Shown here one piece after another: positions 1-5,897 of a stretch of DNA of 8,023 bases (position 1 is its first letter; each line of letters opens with the position of its first letter). The notes below the pieces were generated by a model, which did not search any database, had not been told where the DNA came from, and saw only the letters and a list, made by a program, of their open reading frames with translations. Both the position numbers and the translations under genes were made by a program. Origin of the DNA: an uncultured Thermomicrobiales bacterium (lineage in GTDB: Bacteria > Chloroflexota > Chloroflexia > Thermomicrobiales > UBA6265); assembly GCA_902806375.1 (NCBI GenBank), contig CADCWK010000095.1, positions 1 to 8,023 of the forward strand, given 5' to 3'.

Positions 1-412
1 CCTCGACGACCGCGGCCAGACCGCGCCGCATCGCCTCGCGGATCTGCGGGATGTCCGACGCGCTCTGGGCATGGACCTGGAGCATGAGCAGGTCGCGGTC
101 GGCGATCAGTCCGGCATAGGCCCCGCCCATCGCGGACAGGATAGCGTCGGGCGTCCCACCGATCGCCTCGTCGGCACCGTCGGCGAGCGTGCGGCAGATG
201 CGGCTGAAACACAGGTCCATCGCCGCGACGAACAGCGTCAACTTGTCCGAGAACAGCCGGAAGACGTAGGCCTGCGAGTAGCCGGACGCCGCCGCGACGT
301 CCGCGACGGGGGTGGCGTGATAGCCGGTCTTGGCAAAGACCCGCAGGGCGGCGGCACTGATCGTTTCCCGGCGCGCGTCGGCTGTCGTGCGTTCGCCGGT
401 CGCTCTGGTCAT
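1..412 (-). CDS. TetR/AcrR-family transcriptional regulator, C-terminus beyond the left edge (partial)
   Basis: This is a DNA-binding repressor of the TetR type, read leftward from an ATG at 412-410. It stays open to base 1, giving 137 complete codons with no stop, so the end of the ligand domain lies outside the window. The N-terminal helix-turn-helix is clear: residues 17-30 (TISAAALRVFAKTG) form the first helix, and residues 34-57 follow the family pattern T-x(3)-VA-x(3)-G-x(4)-YxxF-x(2)-K (DVAAASGYSQAYVFRLFSDK, then LTLF). Residues from about 62 onward begin the helical ligand-binding and dimerisation domain. The start is supported by an AGGAG 11 bases upstream (428-424) and by the lack of a better upstream start. 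The promoter with its embedded palindrome at 448-486 suggests autorepression. The ligand and any further targets are unknown. The family call is secure; the role is inferred. Confidence 0.9.
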   Translation of the reverse strand, partial: MTRATGERTTADARRETISAAALRVFAKTGYHATPVADVAAASGYSQAYVFRLFSDKLTLFVAAMDLCFSRICRTLADGADEAIGGTPDAILSAMGGAYAGLIADRDLLMLQVHAQSASDIPQIREAMRRGLAAVVE

Positions 413-447
413 GCTGGCCGGATCTCCTCTCGCTGTCTGTCGAACAC

Positions 448-473
448 TGTGTGAGTGATTAGACACTCACACA
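448..473. promoter_or_regulatory. Probable TetR operator, perfect 10-bp inverted repeat
   Basis: The arms TGTGTGAGTG (448-457) and CACTCACACA (464-473) are exact reverse complements separated by six bases. The six-base spacer is precisely the -10 hexamer of the leftward promoter. A dimer bound here would cover the -10 element and block transcription, which is classic autoregulation for this family. That the adjacent TetR protein binds here is inferred from position and symmetry. Confidence 0.75.
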
Positions 474-486
474 ACTGATCTGTCAA
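458..486 (-). promoter_or_regulatory. Sigma-70-type promoter of the leftward TetR gene
   Basis: On the minus strand, a perfect -35 box TTGACA (486-481) is followed by a 17-base spacer and TCTAAT (463-458), which matches the TATAAT -10 consensus at five of six positions. Transcription should start near 451, leaving a leader of about 40 bases before the ATG at 412. Such a close match to consensus is notable in DNA this GC-rich. The assignment rests on sequence only. Confidence 0.75.
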
Positions 487-638
487 GGGGTGGGATTCCT
501 GCATCTGAAACCCACCGTCGCCAGGGCACATTTCTGGCGTCGCGTGACGATCCCGCATCAGGCGTTCTCGGCACGAGGTCGAACGGAAGACGGGCTATCC
601 CGGACTGTCTGGACCTGAAGCTCGGGAGGAGCGCGTGA

Positions 639-1517
639 ATGAACCCAGCCGTTCTCTGGCGCCTTGACCTCGCGCGGAGTCTCAGCGATCGGTTGGGTCG
701 CTTCACCGGCATCCGTGCCGTCGTCGTCGGCGGCTCCGTCGCCCGCGGCTACAGCGACGCCTGGTCGGACCTGGAACTCCTCGCGTACTGGGACGCGGAC
801 CCTGATCTGGACCTCCTCCGCACGGTCATGGCCGCGCTGGGCGCCACGTTCCGCTACGGGCCGGACCATGCGGGCCACTGGAGCGCTTACCTCATCGGCG
901 GCTTCCCGGTTGATGTCTGGCACCGCACCGGCGCGGCCGAGGAGGCGGCGCAGGACGCCGTCCTGCGCGACCACAGCCTCGACCTGGTCGCGAACAACCT
1001 GCTGGACACGATCCGGTCCGGCATCCCGCTGGTGGGCGGCGAGACCATCCAGCCGTGGAAGGATCGCCTCGCGGTCTATCCGGACGGGCTCGCCCTCCGG
1101 TTCCTGAAGCACTATCTCCCTCACTTCCACCTGCGCCACCTCCAGTTCGCGGCCCGCCGAGACAATCCGACCGCCTTCTTTCACACCCTCAGCGACGTCC
1201 AGTGCAGCCTGTTCCTGGTCCTGCTTGCCCTCAACGGCCAGTGGTTCCCGACCTACAAGTGGATGTACCAGTCACTGGAGACCTTGCCCGTCGTCCCGGA
1301 GGACATTGGCCCACGGCTGCGCCGGATGTACCGCGAGCCGCCCCTCGCGGCGACCGACCACCTCCGCGACGTGCTGGCCGAGACGCTGACGCTGGTGCGG
1401 ACGACGGTGCCCTGCCTGGAACCGCGTCTCACGGCAGAGGACCGCTACGAGTTGAACCTGACCCCGACCGCCTACGAGCAACCGGCAGGACCGGGCCACG
1501 CAGCCGGGTATCGGTAG
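639..1517 (+). CDS. Stand-alone nucleotidyltransferase-fold protein (DUF4037-like), unknown substrate
   Basis: The 292-residue protein has an N-terminal DNA polymerase beta-type nucleotidyltransferase core. A GGS motif at residues 31-33 (VVVGGSVARGYSD) is followed by D44 and E46 (SDLEL), and a third acidic residue, D92, lies in FPVDVW. This gives the family pattern hG[GS]...[DE]h[DE]...hD and predicts two-metal nucleotidyl transfer. Residues from about 100 to 290 are a helical region with LKHYLPHFHLRHLQ, and QWFPTYKWM further on. This resembles the C-terminal part of DUF4037-like proteins and kanamycin nucleotidyltransferase-like folds, where it would help choose the substrate. The ATG at 639 has AGGAG (627-631) at good spacing; a GTG at 635 is out of frame. 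It stands alone, divergent from the TetR gene at left and convergent with the epoxide hydrolase. It could modify a small molecule, a protein or an RNA; nothing in the sequence decides this. No paired antitoxin gene is seen. Confidence 0.8.
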   Translation: MNPAVLWRLDLARSLSDRLGRFTGIRAVVVGGSVARGYSDAWSDLELLAYWDADPDLDLLRTVMAALGATFRYGPDHAGHWSAYLIGGFPVDVWHRTGAAEEAAQDAVLRDHSLDLVANNLLDTIRSGIPLVGGETIQPWKDRLAVYPDGLALRFLKHYLPHFHLRHLQFAARRDNPTAFFHTLSDVQCSLFLVLLALNGQWFPTYKWMYQSLETLPVVPEDIGPRLRRMYREPPLAATDHLRDVLAETLTLVRTTVPCLEPRLTAEDRYELNLTPTAYEQPAGPGHAAGYR

Positions 1518-1522
1518 GACTC

Positions 1523-1551
1523 GAACCCGGCGCGGTCCGACGCGCCGGTTC
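1523..1551. terminator. GC-rich hairpin between convergent genes, possible bidirectional terminator
   Basis: The arms CCGGCGCG (1527-1534) and CGCGCCGG (1541-1548) pair perfectly around a six-base loop. GAA (1523-1525) and TTC (1549-1551) can extend the stem past one bulged C. It lies in the 60-bp gap between the stop codons of two converging genes, where a terminator for both is expected. There is no T tract on either strand, so it is not a canonical intrinsic terminator. Confidence 0.5.
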
Positions 1552-1577
1552 AACGCGGCTGGGTGACGGACCAGGGT

Positions 1578-2732
1578 TCAGCGCACCGACCGGAACGTGG
1601 ATCGCACCTCGTCCGCGAAGACCACCGGCTGCTCCATGGCGGCGAAGTGGCCGCCCCGCTCCAGTTCGTTGAAATGCAGGATCGTCGTGTAGCGCTTCTC
1701 CAGCCACCGGCGTGAAGCCCGGATCATCTCTCCGGGGAAGACGCTGAAGCCGGCGGGTGTCGGGTTGGGACCGCCGGGCGACTGCCCCCCGGCGCCCGCC
1801 TGCGCCGCCTCCCAGTAGAGCCGGGCGGACGAGGCCGCCGTGTTCGGGAGCCAGTACAGCATCACGTCGTCGAGGATCGCGTCCATGCCCAGTGTCGCTT
1901 CGGGTCTGCCGTCGGTGTCAGAGACGTCCTGGAACAGCGTGTAGATCCAGGCGGCCAGGCCGACCGGGGAGTCCGACAGCGCGTAGCCGATCGTCTGTGG
2001 TCGGGTCGACTGCTCTTTGGAGTAGCCCGACAGCATCTCCTGGTAGTGCATCGCGCTGGCGATCATCGCCTGTTCCTGCGGCGTCGCGTCCGCCATCTCC
2101 TGGGGTGTCGGGAAGGCCTGCGGGAAGTTGAAGTGCAGCCCGACGCACCCGGCGGGCGCCTTGCGCCCGATCGCCTCGGTCACCGCGCTCCCCCAGTCGC
2201 CACCCTGCGCGCCCCAACGCTCGTAGCCAAGCCTGCCCATCAGCTCGATCCAGGCGTCGGCGACGCGGGCGACCCCCCACCCGGTCTCCGCCGGCCGGTC
2301 CGAGAAGCCGAAGCCTGGCAGCGACGGGATCACGAGGTGGAAGGCATCGCCCGCTGAGCCGCCATGCGCGACCGGGTCGGTCAGCCGGCCGATGACGTGG
2401 CGGAACTCGAGAACGGAGCCGGGCCAGCCATGCGTCATCAGCAGGGGCAAGGCGTCCGCCTCGGGGGACCGGACGTGCAGGAAGTGGATGCCCAGACCGT
2501 CGATGGTCGTCCGGAACTGGCCGAACCCGTTGAGCACCGCCTCGCAGCGGCGCCAGTCATAGCCGTCCTGCCAGTAGGCACAGAGCGCCTGGATCGTGGC
2601 GAGCGGTGGACCCTGGCTGGCATCGGGCACCGTCTCGCGGTCCGGCCAGCGGGTCCCGGCGAGCCGCGCGCGGAGCGCGGCGAGTTCCGCCTCGGGGACG
2701 GAGAGGTGGAACGGTTGGATGGTCTCTGACAT
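1578..2732 (-). CDS. Epoxide hydrolase, microsomal-type alpha/beta-hydrolase
   Basis: This 384-residue enzyme should open epoxides to vicinal diols through a covalent ester intermediate, probably in the cytoplasm since no signal peptide is visible. Residues 4-110 match the epoxide hydrolase N-terminal domain (IQPFHLSVPEAELAALRARL, then W29-P30-D31). The oxyanion motif HGWPGS is at 101-106 and PSLPGFGFS at 136-144. The nucleophile is D179 in GGDWGS, and the charge-relay acid is probably E335 in FPGE. The catalytic base is H362 in GGHFAAMEQP. The E335-to-H362 spacing of 27 equals that of the mammalian microsomal enzyme (E404, H431). A lid tyrosine is likely Y306 (SSARLYWE), with a second possibly Y237; the segment STRPQTIGYALSDSPVGLAAW is also typical. 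Length is normal for bacterial members. A GGGAG lies 10 bases before the ATG. The gene is divergent from a TetR gene that probably represses it. The substrate is unknown; detoxification or catabolism of an epoxide is plausible. Confidence 0.92.
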   Translation of the reverse strand: MSETIQPFHLSVPEAELAALRARLAGTRWPDRETVPDASQGPPLATIQALCAYWQDGYDWRRCEAVLNGFGQFRTTIDGLGIHFLHVRSPEADALPLLMTHGWPGSVLEFRHVIGRLTDPVAHGGSAGDAFHLVIPSLPGFGFSDRPAETGWGVARVADAWIELMGRLGYERWGAQGGDWGSAVTEAIGRKAPAGCVGLHFNFPQAFPTPQEMADATPQEQAMIASAMHYQEMLSGYSKEQSTRPQTIGYALSDSPVGLAAWIYTLFQDVSDTDGRPEATLGMDAILDDVMLYWLPNTAASSARLYWEAAQAGAGGQSPGGPNPTPAGFSVFPGEMIRASRRWLEKRYTTILHFNELERGGHFAAMEQPVVFADEVRSTFRSVR

Positions 2733-2753
2733 CGGACAGCTACTCCCTCTGGT

Positions 2754-2771
2754 TGACTGACTGTTCAGTTA
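2754..2771. promoter_or_regulatory. Second, weaker operator-like palindrome
   Basis: The segment contains ACTGA (2756-2760) and TCAGT (2765-2769) in perfect inverted symmetry about a four-base centre. Its left half, TTGACTGAC (2753-2761), is identical to the left half of the main operator at 2794-2802. Overall six of nine pairs are symmetric. Its centre is 41 bp from that of the main site, close to four helical turns, so two dimers could bind on the same face of the DNA. Confidence 0.45.
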
Positions 2772-2783
2772 CGGACAGCGCGG

Positions 2784-2813
2784 ATGGTACGCTTTGACTG
2801 ACCAGTCGGTCAA
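2784..2813 (-). promoter_or_regulatory. Candidate promoter for the epoxide hydrolase gene
   Basis: On the minus strand, TTGACC (2813-2808) matches the -35 consensus at five of six positions. After an 18-base spacer comes TACCAT (2789-2784), which matches the -10 consensus at four of six. The -35 box is part of the 20-bp palindrome at 2794-2813, so a bound repressor would exclude RNA polymerase. This is a prediction from sequence alone. Confidence 0.45.
2794..2813. promoter_or_regulatory. Probable TetR operator, main site
   Basis: This is a 20-bp imperfect palindrome, TTGACTGAC then CA then GTCGGTCAA, with eight of ten base pairs symmetric. The TGAC...GTCA outer half-sites are of a kind common among TetR-family operators. 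It lies between the divergent epoxide hydrolase and TetR genes and overlaps the predicted -35 box of the hydrolase. It could also cover the start of the TetR transcript, so one site could repress both genes. Binding by the neighbouring TetR protein is inferred. Confidence 0.65.
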
Positions 2814-2846
2814 GCTTTCCCTGCCGTCTGCTGACCGGAGGATCTC

Positions 2847-3422
2847 ATGACAGACCGGGAGACTATCGCGACCCGTGACCGGATCATGTCGGCGGCCATC
2901 GCCGAGTTCGCCGCGTTCGGGATCGCCGGCGCTCGGGTCGACCGCATCGCCCGGGAGGCCCGTGTCAACAAGTCGCTCATCTATCACCATTACCAGAGCA
3001 AGGAACAGCTCTTCATTGCCGTCTTCGAGCATCATGTCGTCGCCAACATCAACGTCGTCCCGCTCGATGCCAGCGACCTGCCGGCGTGGGCCGTGGCGCT
3101 CTACGACTACTACCAGGACGACCCCCGTCTCCTGCGCCTGATTACCTGGACCCGGCTCGAGCGCACCCCGGCCGGCGACCTGTTCACCGCCTACGGGAGC
3201 CTCGATCGGACGGTCTACCGTCACCTCGCCGAGGCCCAGCGCGCGGGGATCCTGGTCGATGGCATCGACGCCGCCGACCTGTTCTCCCTGGTCGTCGCGA
3301 TGGCCGGCGCCTGGGCGCAGTCGTCCAGCACCTTTGCCGCTACATCCGTCGATCCCCCAGCCGACCACGACCGGCGCCGCGCCGCGCTGGCCGACACGGT
3401 CCGGCGCGCCTTCTGCCGGTAG
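2847..3422 (+). CDS. TetR/AcrR-family transcriptional regulator next to the epoxide hydrolase
   Basis: This complete 191-residue repressor has a typical N-terminal DNA-binding domain. Residues 9-25 (TRDRIMSAAIAEFAAFG) form the first helix. Residues 29-56 hold the helix-turn-helix, with ARVDRIAREARVNKSLIYHH, the family's YxxF-like turn (Y46-HHY49) and K52-E53-xL-F56. Residues from about 60 to 191 form the helical ligand domain (DDPRLLRLITWTRLER and later AADLFSLVVAMAGAWAQ). The start has GGAGG at 2837-2841, a rather short five bases upstream. The gene diverges from the epoxide hydrolase across 114 bp containing two operator-like palindromes. This is the usual layout for a local repressor that also controls itself. 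The inducer is unknown but may be the hydrolase substrate or a related hydrophobic compound. The family call is firm; the regulatory target is inferred from layout. Confidence 0.92.
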   Translation: MTDRETIATRDRIMSAAIAEFAAFGIAGARVDRIAREARVNKSLIYHHYQSKEQLFIAVFEHHVVANINVVPLDASDLPAWAVALYDYYQDDPRLLRLITWTRLERTPAGDLFTAYGSLDRTVYRHLAEAQRAGILVDGIDAADLFSLVVAMAGAWAQSSSTFAATSVDPPADHDRRRAALADTVRRAFCR

Positions 3423-3428
3423 GAGGAC

Positions 3429-3448
3429 GGCGCCCCGGCCTCGGCGCC
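3429..3448 (+). terminator. Short GC hairpin just after the TetR gene, weak terminator candidate
   Basis: GGCGCC at 3429-3434 can pair with GGCGCC at 3443-3448 across an eight-base loop, starting seven bases after the TetR stop. No T tract follows. The arm is only six pairs and is itself a palindrome, so the evidence is modest. Confidence 0.3.
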
Positions 3449-3491
3449 TGGCGGCGTCACCGGAGCCCCCTGGTGGTCGTCCGGCATGGAT

Positions 3492-3512
3492 ACGCGAGAT
3501 GGGGACTCGCGT
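3492..3512 (+). terminator. 7-bp perfect hairpin downstream of the TetR gene
   Basis: ACGCGAG (3492-3498) and CTCGCGT (3506-3512) are exact reverse complements around a seven-base loop (ATGGGGA). It lies about 70 bp after the TetR stop. With no following T tract, it may be a non-canonical terminator, a protein-binding site or a chance palindrome. Confidence 0.3.
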
Positions 3513-3671
3513 CGTCGTCCGTCGCCCCTCCCCGGGACCGGCGAGCCAGGCACCGCTTGGGCGGCCAGAGCGAACCGGGTGCCGGGACGGGTGATGAGGT
3601 CCGGCACGCCGACCCGTGCCCGGGCGTCCCGGCCGTCGATGTGGCGCCACCTTTGCATCACCGCACCGTCA

Positions 3672-3699
3672 CAGAGTCGTCGATTCTGGCTGATACACT
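3672..3699 (+). promoter_or_regulatory. Candidate promoter/operator for the ABC transporter operon
   Basis: TGATACACT at 3691-3699 reads as an extended -10 (TGn followed by TACACT, four of six to consensus), about 60 bases before the first ATPase start. No good -35 box is found at the right distance. Just upstream, CAGAGTCG (3672-3679), T, CGATTCTG (3681-3688) is a 17-bp palindrome with one mismatch in eight pairs. It lies where the -35 region and spacer would be. A regulator bound here could control the operon, but no regulator can be assigned. Confidence 0.35.
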
Positions 3700-3759
3700 C
3701 GGCCGGGAGCACTGTCCATCCACACCGTCCGACCCCGAGCGAGAGGACCCGATCCGACC

Positions 3760-4809
3760 ATGGCGAGCGCCCCGACCATCGCCCCGGCGACCGCGCCGCT
3801 GAACGGCCGCACCGCACCGCGCGACCAGGCGGCCGCACCGATCATCGTGACCGAAGGGTTGCGCAAGACGCACGGCCGGGTCGTTTCGCTGCAGGGGCTG
3901 ACCGTGCAGGTCCCGCCGGGCGCGATCGGGCTGCTCGGGGCCAACGGCGCGGGCAAGACGTCACTGATCCGGCTCCTGCTCGGTCTCTCCGCGCCGAGCG
4001 CCGGCCGGGCCGACGTCCTCGGGCTCGACGCCCGGCGGGACGCGATCCGGGTCCGCCAGCAGGTCGGCTACATGCCGGAGTCCGACTGCCTGCCGCCCGG
4101 CTCGACCGCCGCCGACTTCGTGGCCCACATGGGCGAGATCAGCGGCCTGCCGACCCGCGCCGCCCGCCAGCGCGCCGCCGACGTCCTCTACCAGGTCGGG
4201 CTGGACGAGGAGCGCTACCGGCTGATCAAGGGCTTCTCGACCGGGATGAAGCAGCGGGTCAAGCTGGCCCAGGCGATCGTCCACGACCCGAAACTGGTCT
4301 TCCTGGACGAGCCGACCAACGGCATGGACCCGCAGGGCCGCGACGAGATGCTGGACCTGATCCGCCGGATCAGCCGCTCGCTCGGGATCAGCATCGTGAT
4401 GTCGTCCCATATCCTCGAGGACATCGAGCACACCTGCGACCACGTCGTCATCCTCGACCGCGGTCGGCTGATCGCCAACCAGTCGATCCGGGGAATCCAG
4501 GAACTGACCGGCGGGGACCTGCTGCTCCGGATCGACGGCGACCCGGCCCCGTTCGTCGAGACGATGCGGCGGCAGGGGTTGACGGTCGGCATGGCCGAGC
4601 GGACGTCGGTCTGGGACGAGATCCTGGTCCGCCACGACGACGACGCGGTCTACGACGTGATCCGGGACGCCGCCGTCGCGACCGGGATCGCGCTCCGGTC
4701 GATGCGCAACCGGTCCCGCTCCCTGGAGGACATCTACTTCAGCCGGATCACCGAGGCCAACGCCCTCGACGAGCAGACCGCGGCCAACGGGCGGATGCCG
4801 TCGCAGTGA
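3760..4809 (+). CDS. ABC-2-type transporter ATP-binding protein (first pair)
   Basis: This 349-residue ATPase should power the membrane partner encoded next. Residues 1-27 are an Ala/Pro-rich, probably disordered extension. The nucleotide-binding domain spans about 28-260. Walker A is GANGAGKTS (60-68), with glutamate at the Q-loop position (GYMPE, E107). The signature is the relaxed form FSTGMKQR (159-166), and Walker B is LVFLDEP (179-185) with catalytic E184. The D-loop is NGMDP (187-191) and the switch histidine H217 (MSSH). The Glu Q-loop and STGM signature are common among ABC-2 export ATPases. Residues from about 260 to 340 form the C-terminal domain seen in drug, sodium or lantibiotic exporters of this group. 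The start has AGAGGA (3742-3747), 12 bases upstream, which is slightly long. The permease gene follows after 58 bp. An export role is the family norm, but the substrate is unknown. Confidence 0.93.
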   Translation: MASAPTIAPATAPLNGRTAPRDQAAAPIIVTEGLRKTHGRVVSLQGLTVQVPPGAIGLLGANGAGKTSLIRLLLGLSAPSAGRADVLGLDARRDAIRVRQQVGYMPESDCLPPGSTAADFVAHMGEISGLPTRAARQRAADVLYQVGLDEERYRLIKGFSTGMKQRVKLAQAIVHDPKLVFLDEPTNGMDPQGRDEMLDLIRRISRSLGISIVMSSHILEDIEHTCDHVVILDRGRLIANQSIRGIQELTGGDLLLRIDGDPAPFVETMRRQGLTVGMAERTSVWDEILVRHDDDAVYDVIRDAAVATGIALRSMRNRSRSLEDIYFSRITEANALDEQTAANGRMPSQ

Positions 4810-4867
4810 GCCACCGATCGACCACGTCCCTGGCTCTGACCACCGCCCGCCGCGAGGAGCGTTTCCG

Positions 4868-5842
4868 ATGAGTACGTCTGGTCAGCCAGTCCCCTACCCG
4901 GCCGGTTACCCGTCCAACCCGCCCTCACCCGACAACGGCGCCCCGGCCTACGGCAATGCCGAGCGCTACGGCGAGGTGTTCGACCGCGGCTACCAGCACT
5001 ACGAGGGCAGCCGCCACGGCCGGGCCGGGTCGATCTGGGCACTGACCCGCTTCTCGATCAACCGGGCGATGGGCATCAAGAAGAGCTGGACGGCCAAGGT
5101 CATCCCGATCCTGGTCTACATCGGCGCCGCCATGACGGCGATCATCCCGGTCGGGATCGAGAGCTTCACCGGCCAGGTCGTGATGCCCTACGACCAGTTC
5201 TTCAATATCATCTTCCTGTTGATCGGCGTCTTCGTCGCCACGATCGCCCCGGAGATGCTCTGCGGCGACCGGCGGGAGAACGTGCTGTCGCTCTACTTCT
5301 CCCGGCCGATCACCCGGCTGGACTATGTCCTGTCCAAGCTGCTCGCGACGGCGCTGCTGACCCTGACCGTCTCGTTCGTTCCGGCCTTCGTCCTTTGGCT
5401 CGGGCGGAGCCTGTTGGCCGATGCGCCGCTGGACGCGCTGGGCGACAACCTCGACGATCTCGGGCGGATCGCGGTCGCCGGGACGCTGATCGCCTTCTAC
5501 CTCGGGGCCGGCGGCCTGATGATCGCCTCGTTCACCGGCCGCAAGGCGATCGCCGTCGCCGTCACGATCGTCGGGTTCCTCGTGCTGGAGACGCTGGCGA
5601 ACACGCTGCTGCAGGTCGTGCCGCAGCGCTGGGAGAACCTCGTCATCCTGATGAGTCCGTCCAACACGATCTCCGCCTTCCTCACCCAGCTGTTCCCCGG
5701 CGCCCAGACCAGCGGCACCGCGAACCCGGACATCGTCTTCTCGTCCAGCCTCTACCCGGTCGAGGGCTACATCGCGTTCCTCGTCGGGATGGTCATCGTC
5801 GGGATCGGCGTGATCCTCTCCCGCTACCTGCCCGAGCGCTAG
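4868..5842 (+). CDS. ABC-2-type transporter permease with long N-terminal tail (first pair)
   Basis: This 324-residue integral membrane protein is the likely partner of the ATPase upstream. Residues 1-55 are a hydrophilic Pro/Gly/Tyr-rich tail (MSTSGQPVPYPAGYPSNPPS at its start), which is unusual for the family and presumably cytoplasmic. About six membrane segments follow, near 78-97, 111-128, 155-179, 201-222, 226-247 and 301-317. After the second segment comes an ABC-2 signature: E129, R135-R136, E137, then SRPITR (145-150) and K157, matching the consensus around E...dRr...l.rPi.R...K. The C-terminus ends SRYLPER. The ATG has GAGGAG (4854-4859) at eight bases. Codon use resembles its neighbours. 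A NosY-like or drug/lantibiotic-exporter-like permease is possible; the cargo cannot be told from sequence. Confidence 0.9.
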   Translation: MSTSGQPVPYPAGYPSNPPSPDNGAPAYGNAERYGEVFDRGYQHYEGSRHGRAGSIWALTRFSINRAMGIKKSWTAKVIPILVYIGAAMTAIIPVGIESFTGQVVMPYDQFFNIIFLLIGVFVATIAPEMLCGDRRENVLSLYFSRPITRLDYVLSKLLATALLTLTVSFVPAFVLWLGRSLLADAPLDALGDNLDDLGRIAVAGTLIAFYLGAGGLMIASFTGRKAIAVAVTIVGFLVLETLANTLLQVVPQRWENLVILMSPSNTISAFLTQLFPGAQTSGTANPDIVFSSSLYPVEGYIAFLVGMVIVGIGVILSRYLPER

Positions 5843-5864
5843 CGTCCCGGCTCGCCGCCACGTC

Positions 5865-5878
5865 ACGCATACATGCGT
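5865..5878. repeat. 14-bp palindrome between the first permease and second ATPase
   Basis: ACGCAT (5865-5870) and ATGCGT (5873-5878) are exact reverse complements separated by AC. The palindrome lies in the 55-bp gap and ends six bases before the ribosome binding site of the second ATPase. As RNA it would form a small hairpin near that site; as DNA it could bind a dimeric regulator. The role is unknown. Confidence 0.35.
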
Positions 5879-5897
5879 CCCGACGAGAGGAACCGTC

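Larger units (their letters stand above)
3423..3759. other. 337-bp non-coding stretch between the TetR gene and the ABC transporter operon
   Basis: No credible gene is seen on either strand; open frames here are short or overlap real genes in the wrong frame. It contains two GC-rich hairpins near the TetR end (3429-3448 and 3492-3512). Near the transporter end are a 17-bp palindrome (3672-3688) and a possible extended -10 promoter (3694-3699). The remainder, roughly 3513-3670, shows nothing I can name. Confidence 0.6.

Noticed and set aside
71..454. Plus-strand open frame of 127 codons at the left edge
   Set aside because: It is antisense to the TetR gene, whose helix-turn-helix translation on the minus strand is unmistakable. 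The plus-strand product is Arg/Gly-rich with no recognisable domain.
1500..1590. Possible tRNA gene on the minus strand suggested by GTTCGAGTC
   Set aside because: The T-stem does not pair fully, and no acceptor stem partner, anticodon arm or D-arm can be placed upstream at tRNA distance.
2769..3650. Minus-strand open frame of 293 codons across the second TetR gene
   Set aside because: It is antisense to a complete TetR gene with a ribosome binding site and would run through the operator region. No domain is recognisable.
3486..4871. Long plus-strand open frame of 461 codons over the first ATPase
   Set aside because: It overlaps the real ATPase in another frame and encodes Arg/Pro/Asp-rich low-complexity sequence, as expected from GC-rich codons read out of frame.
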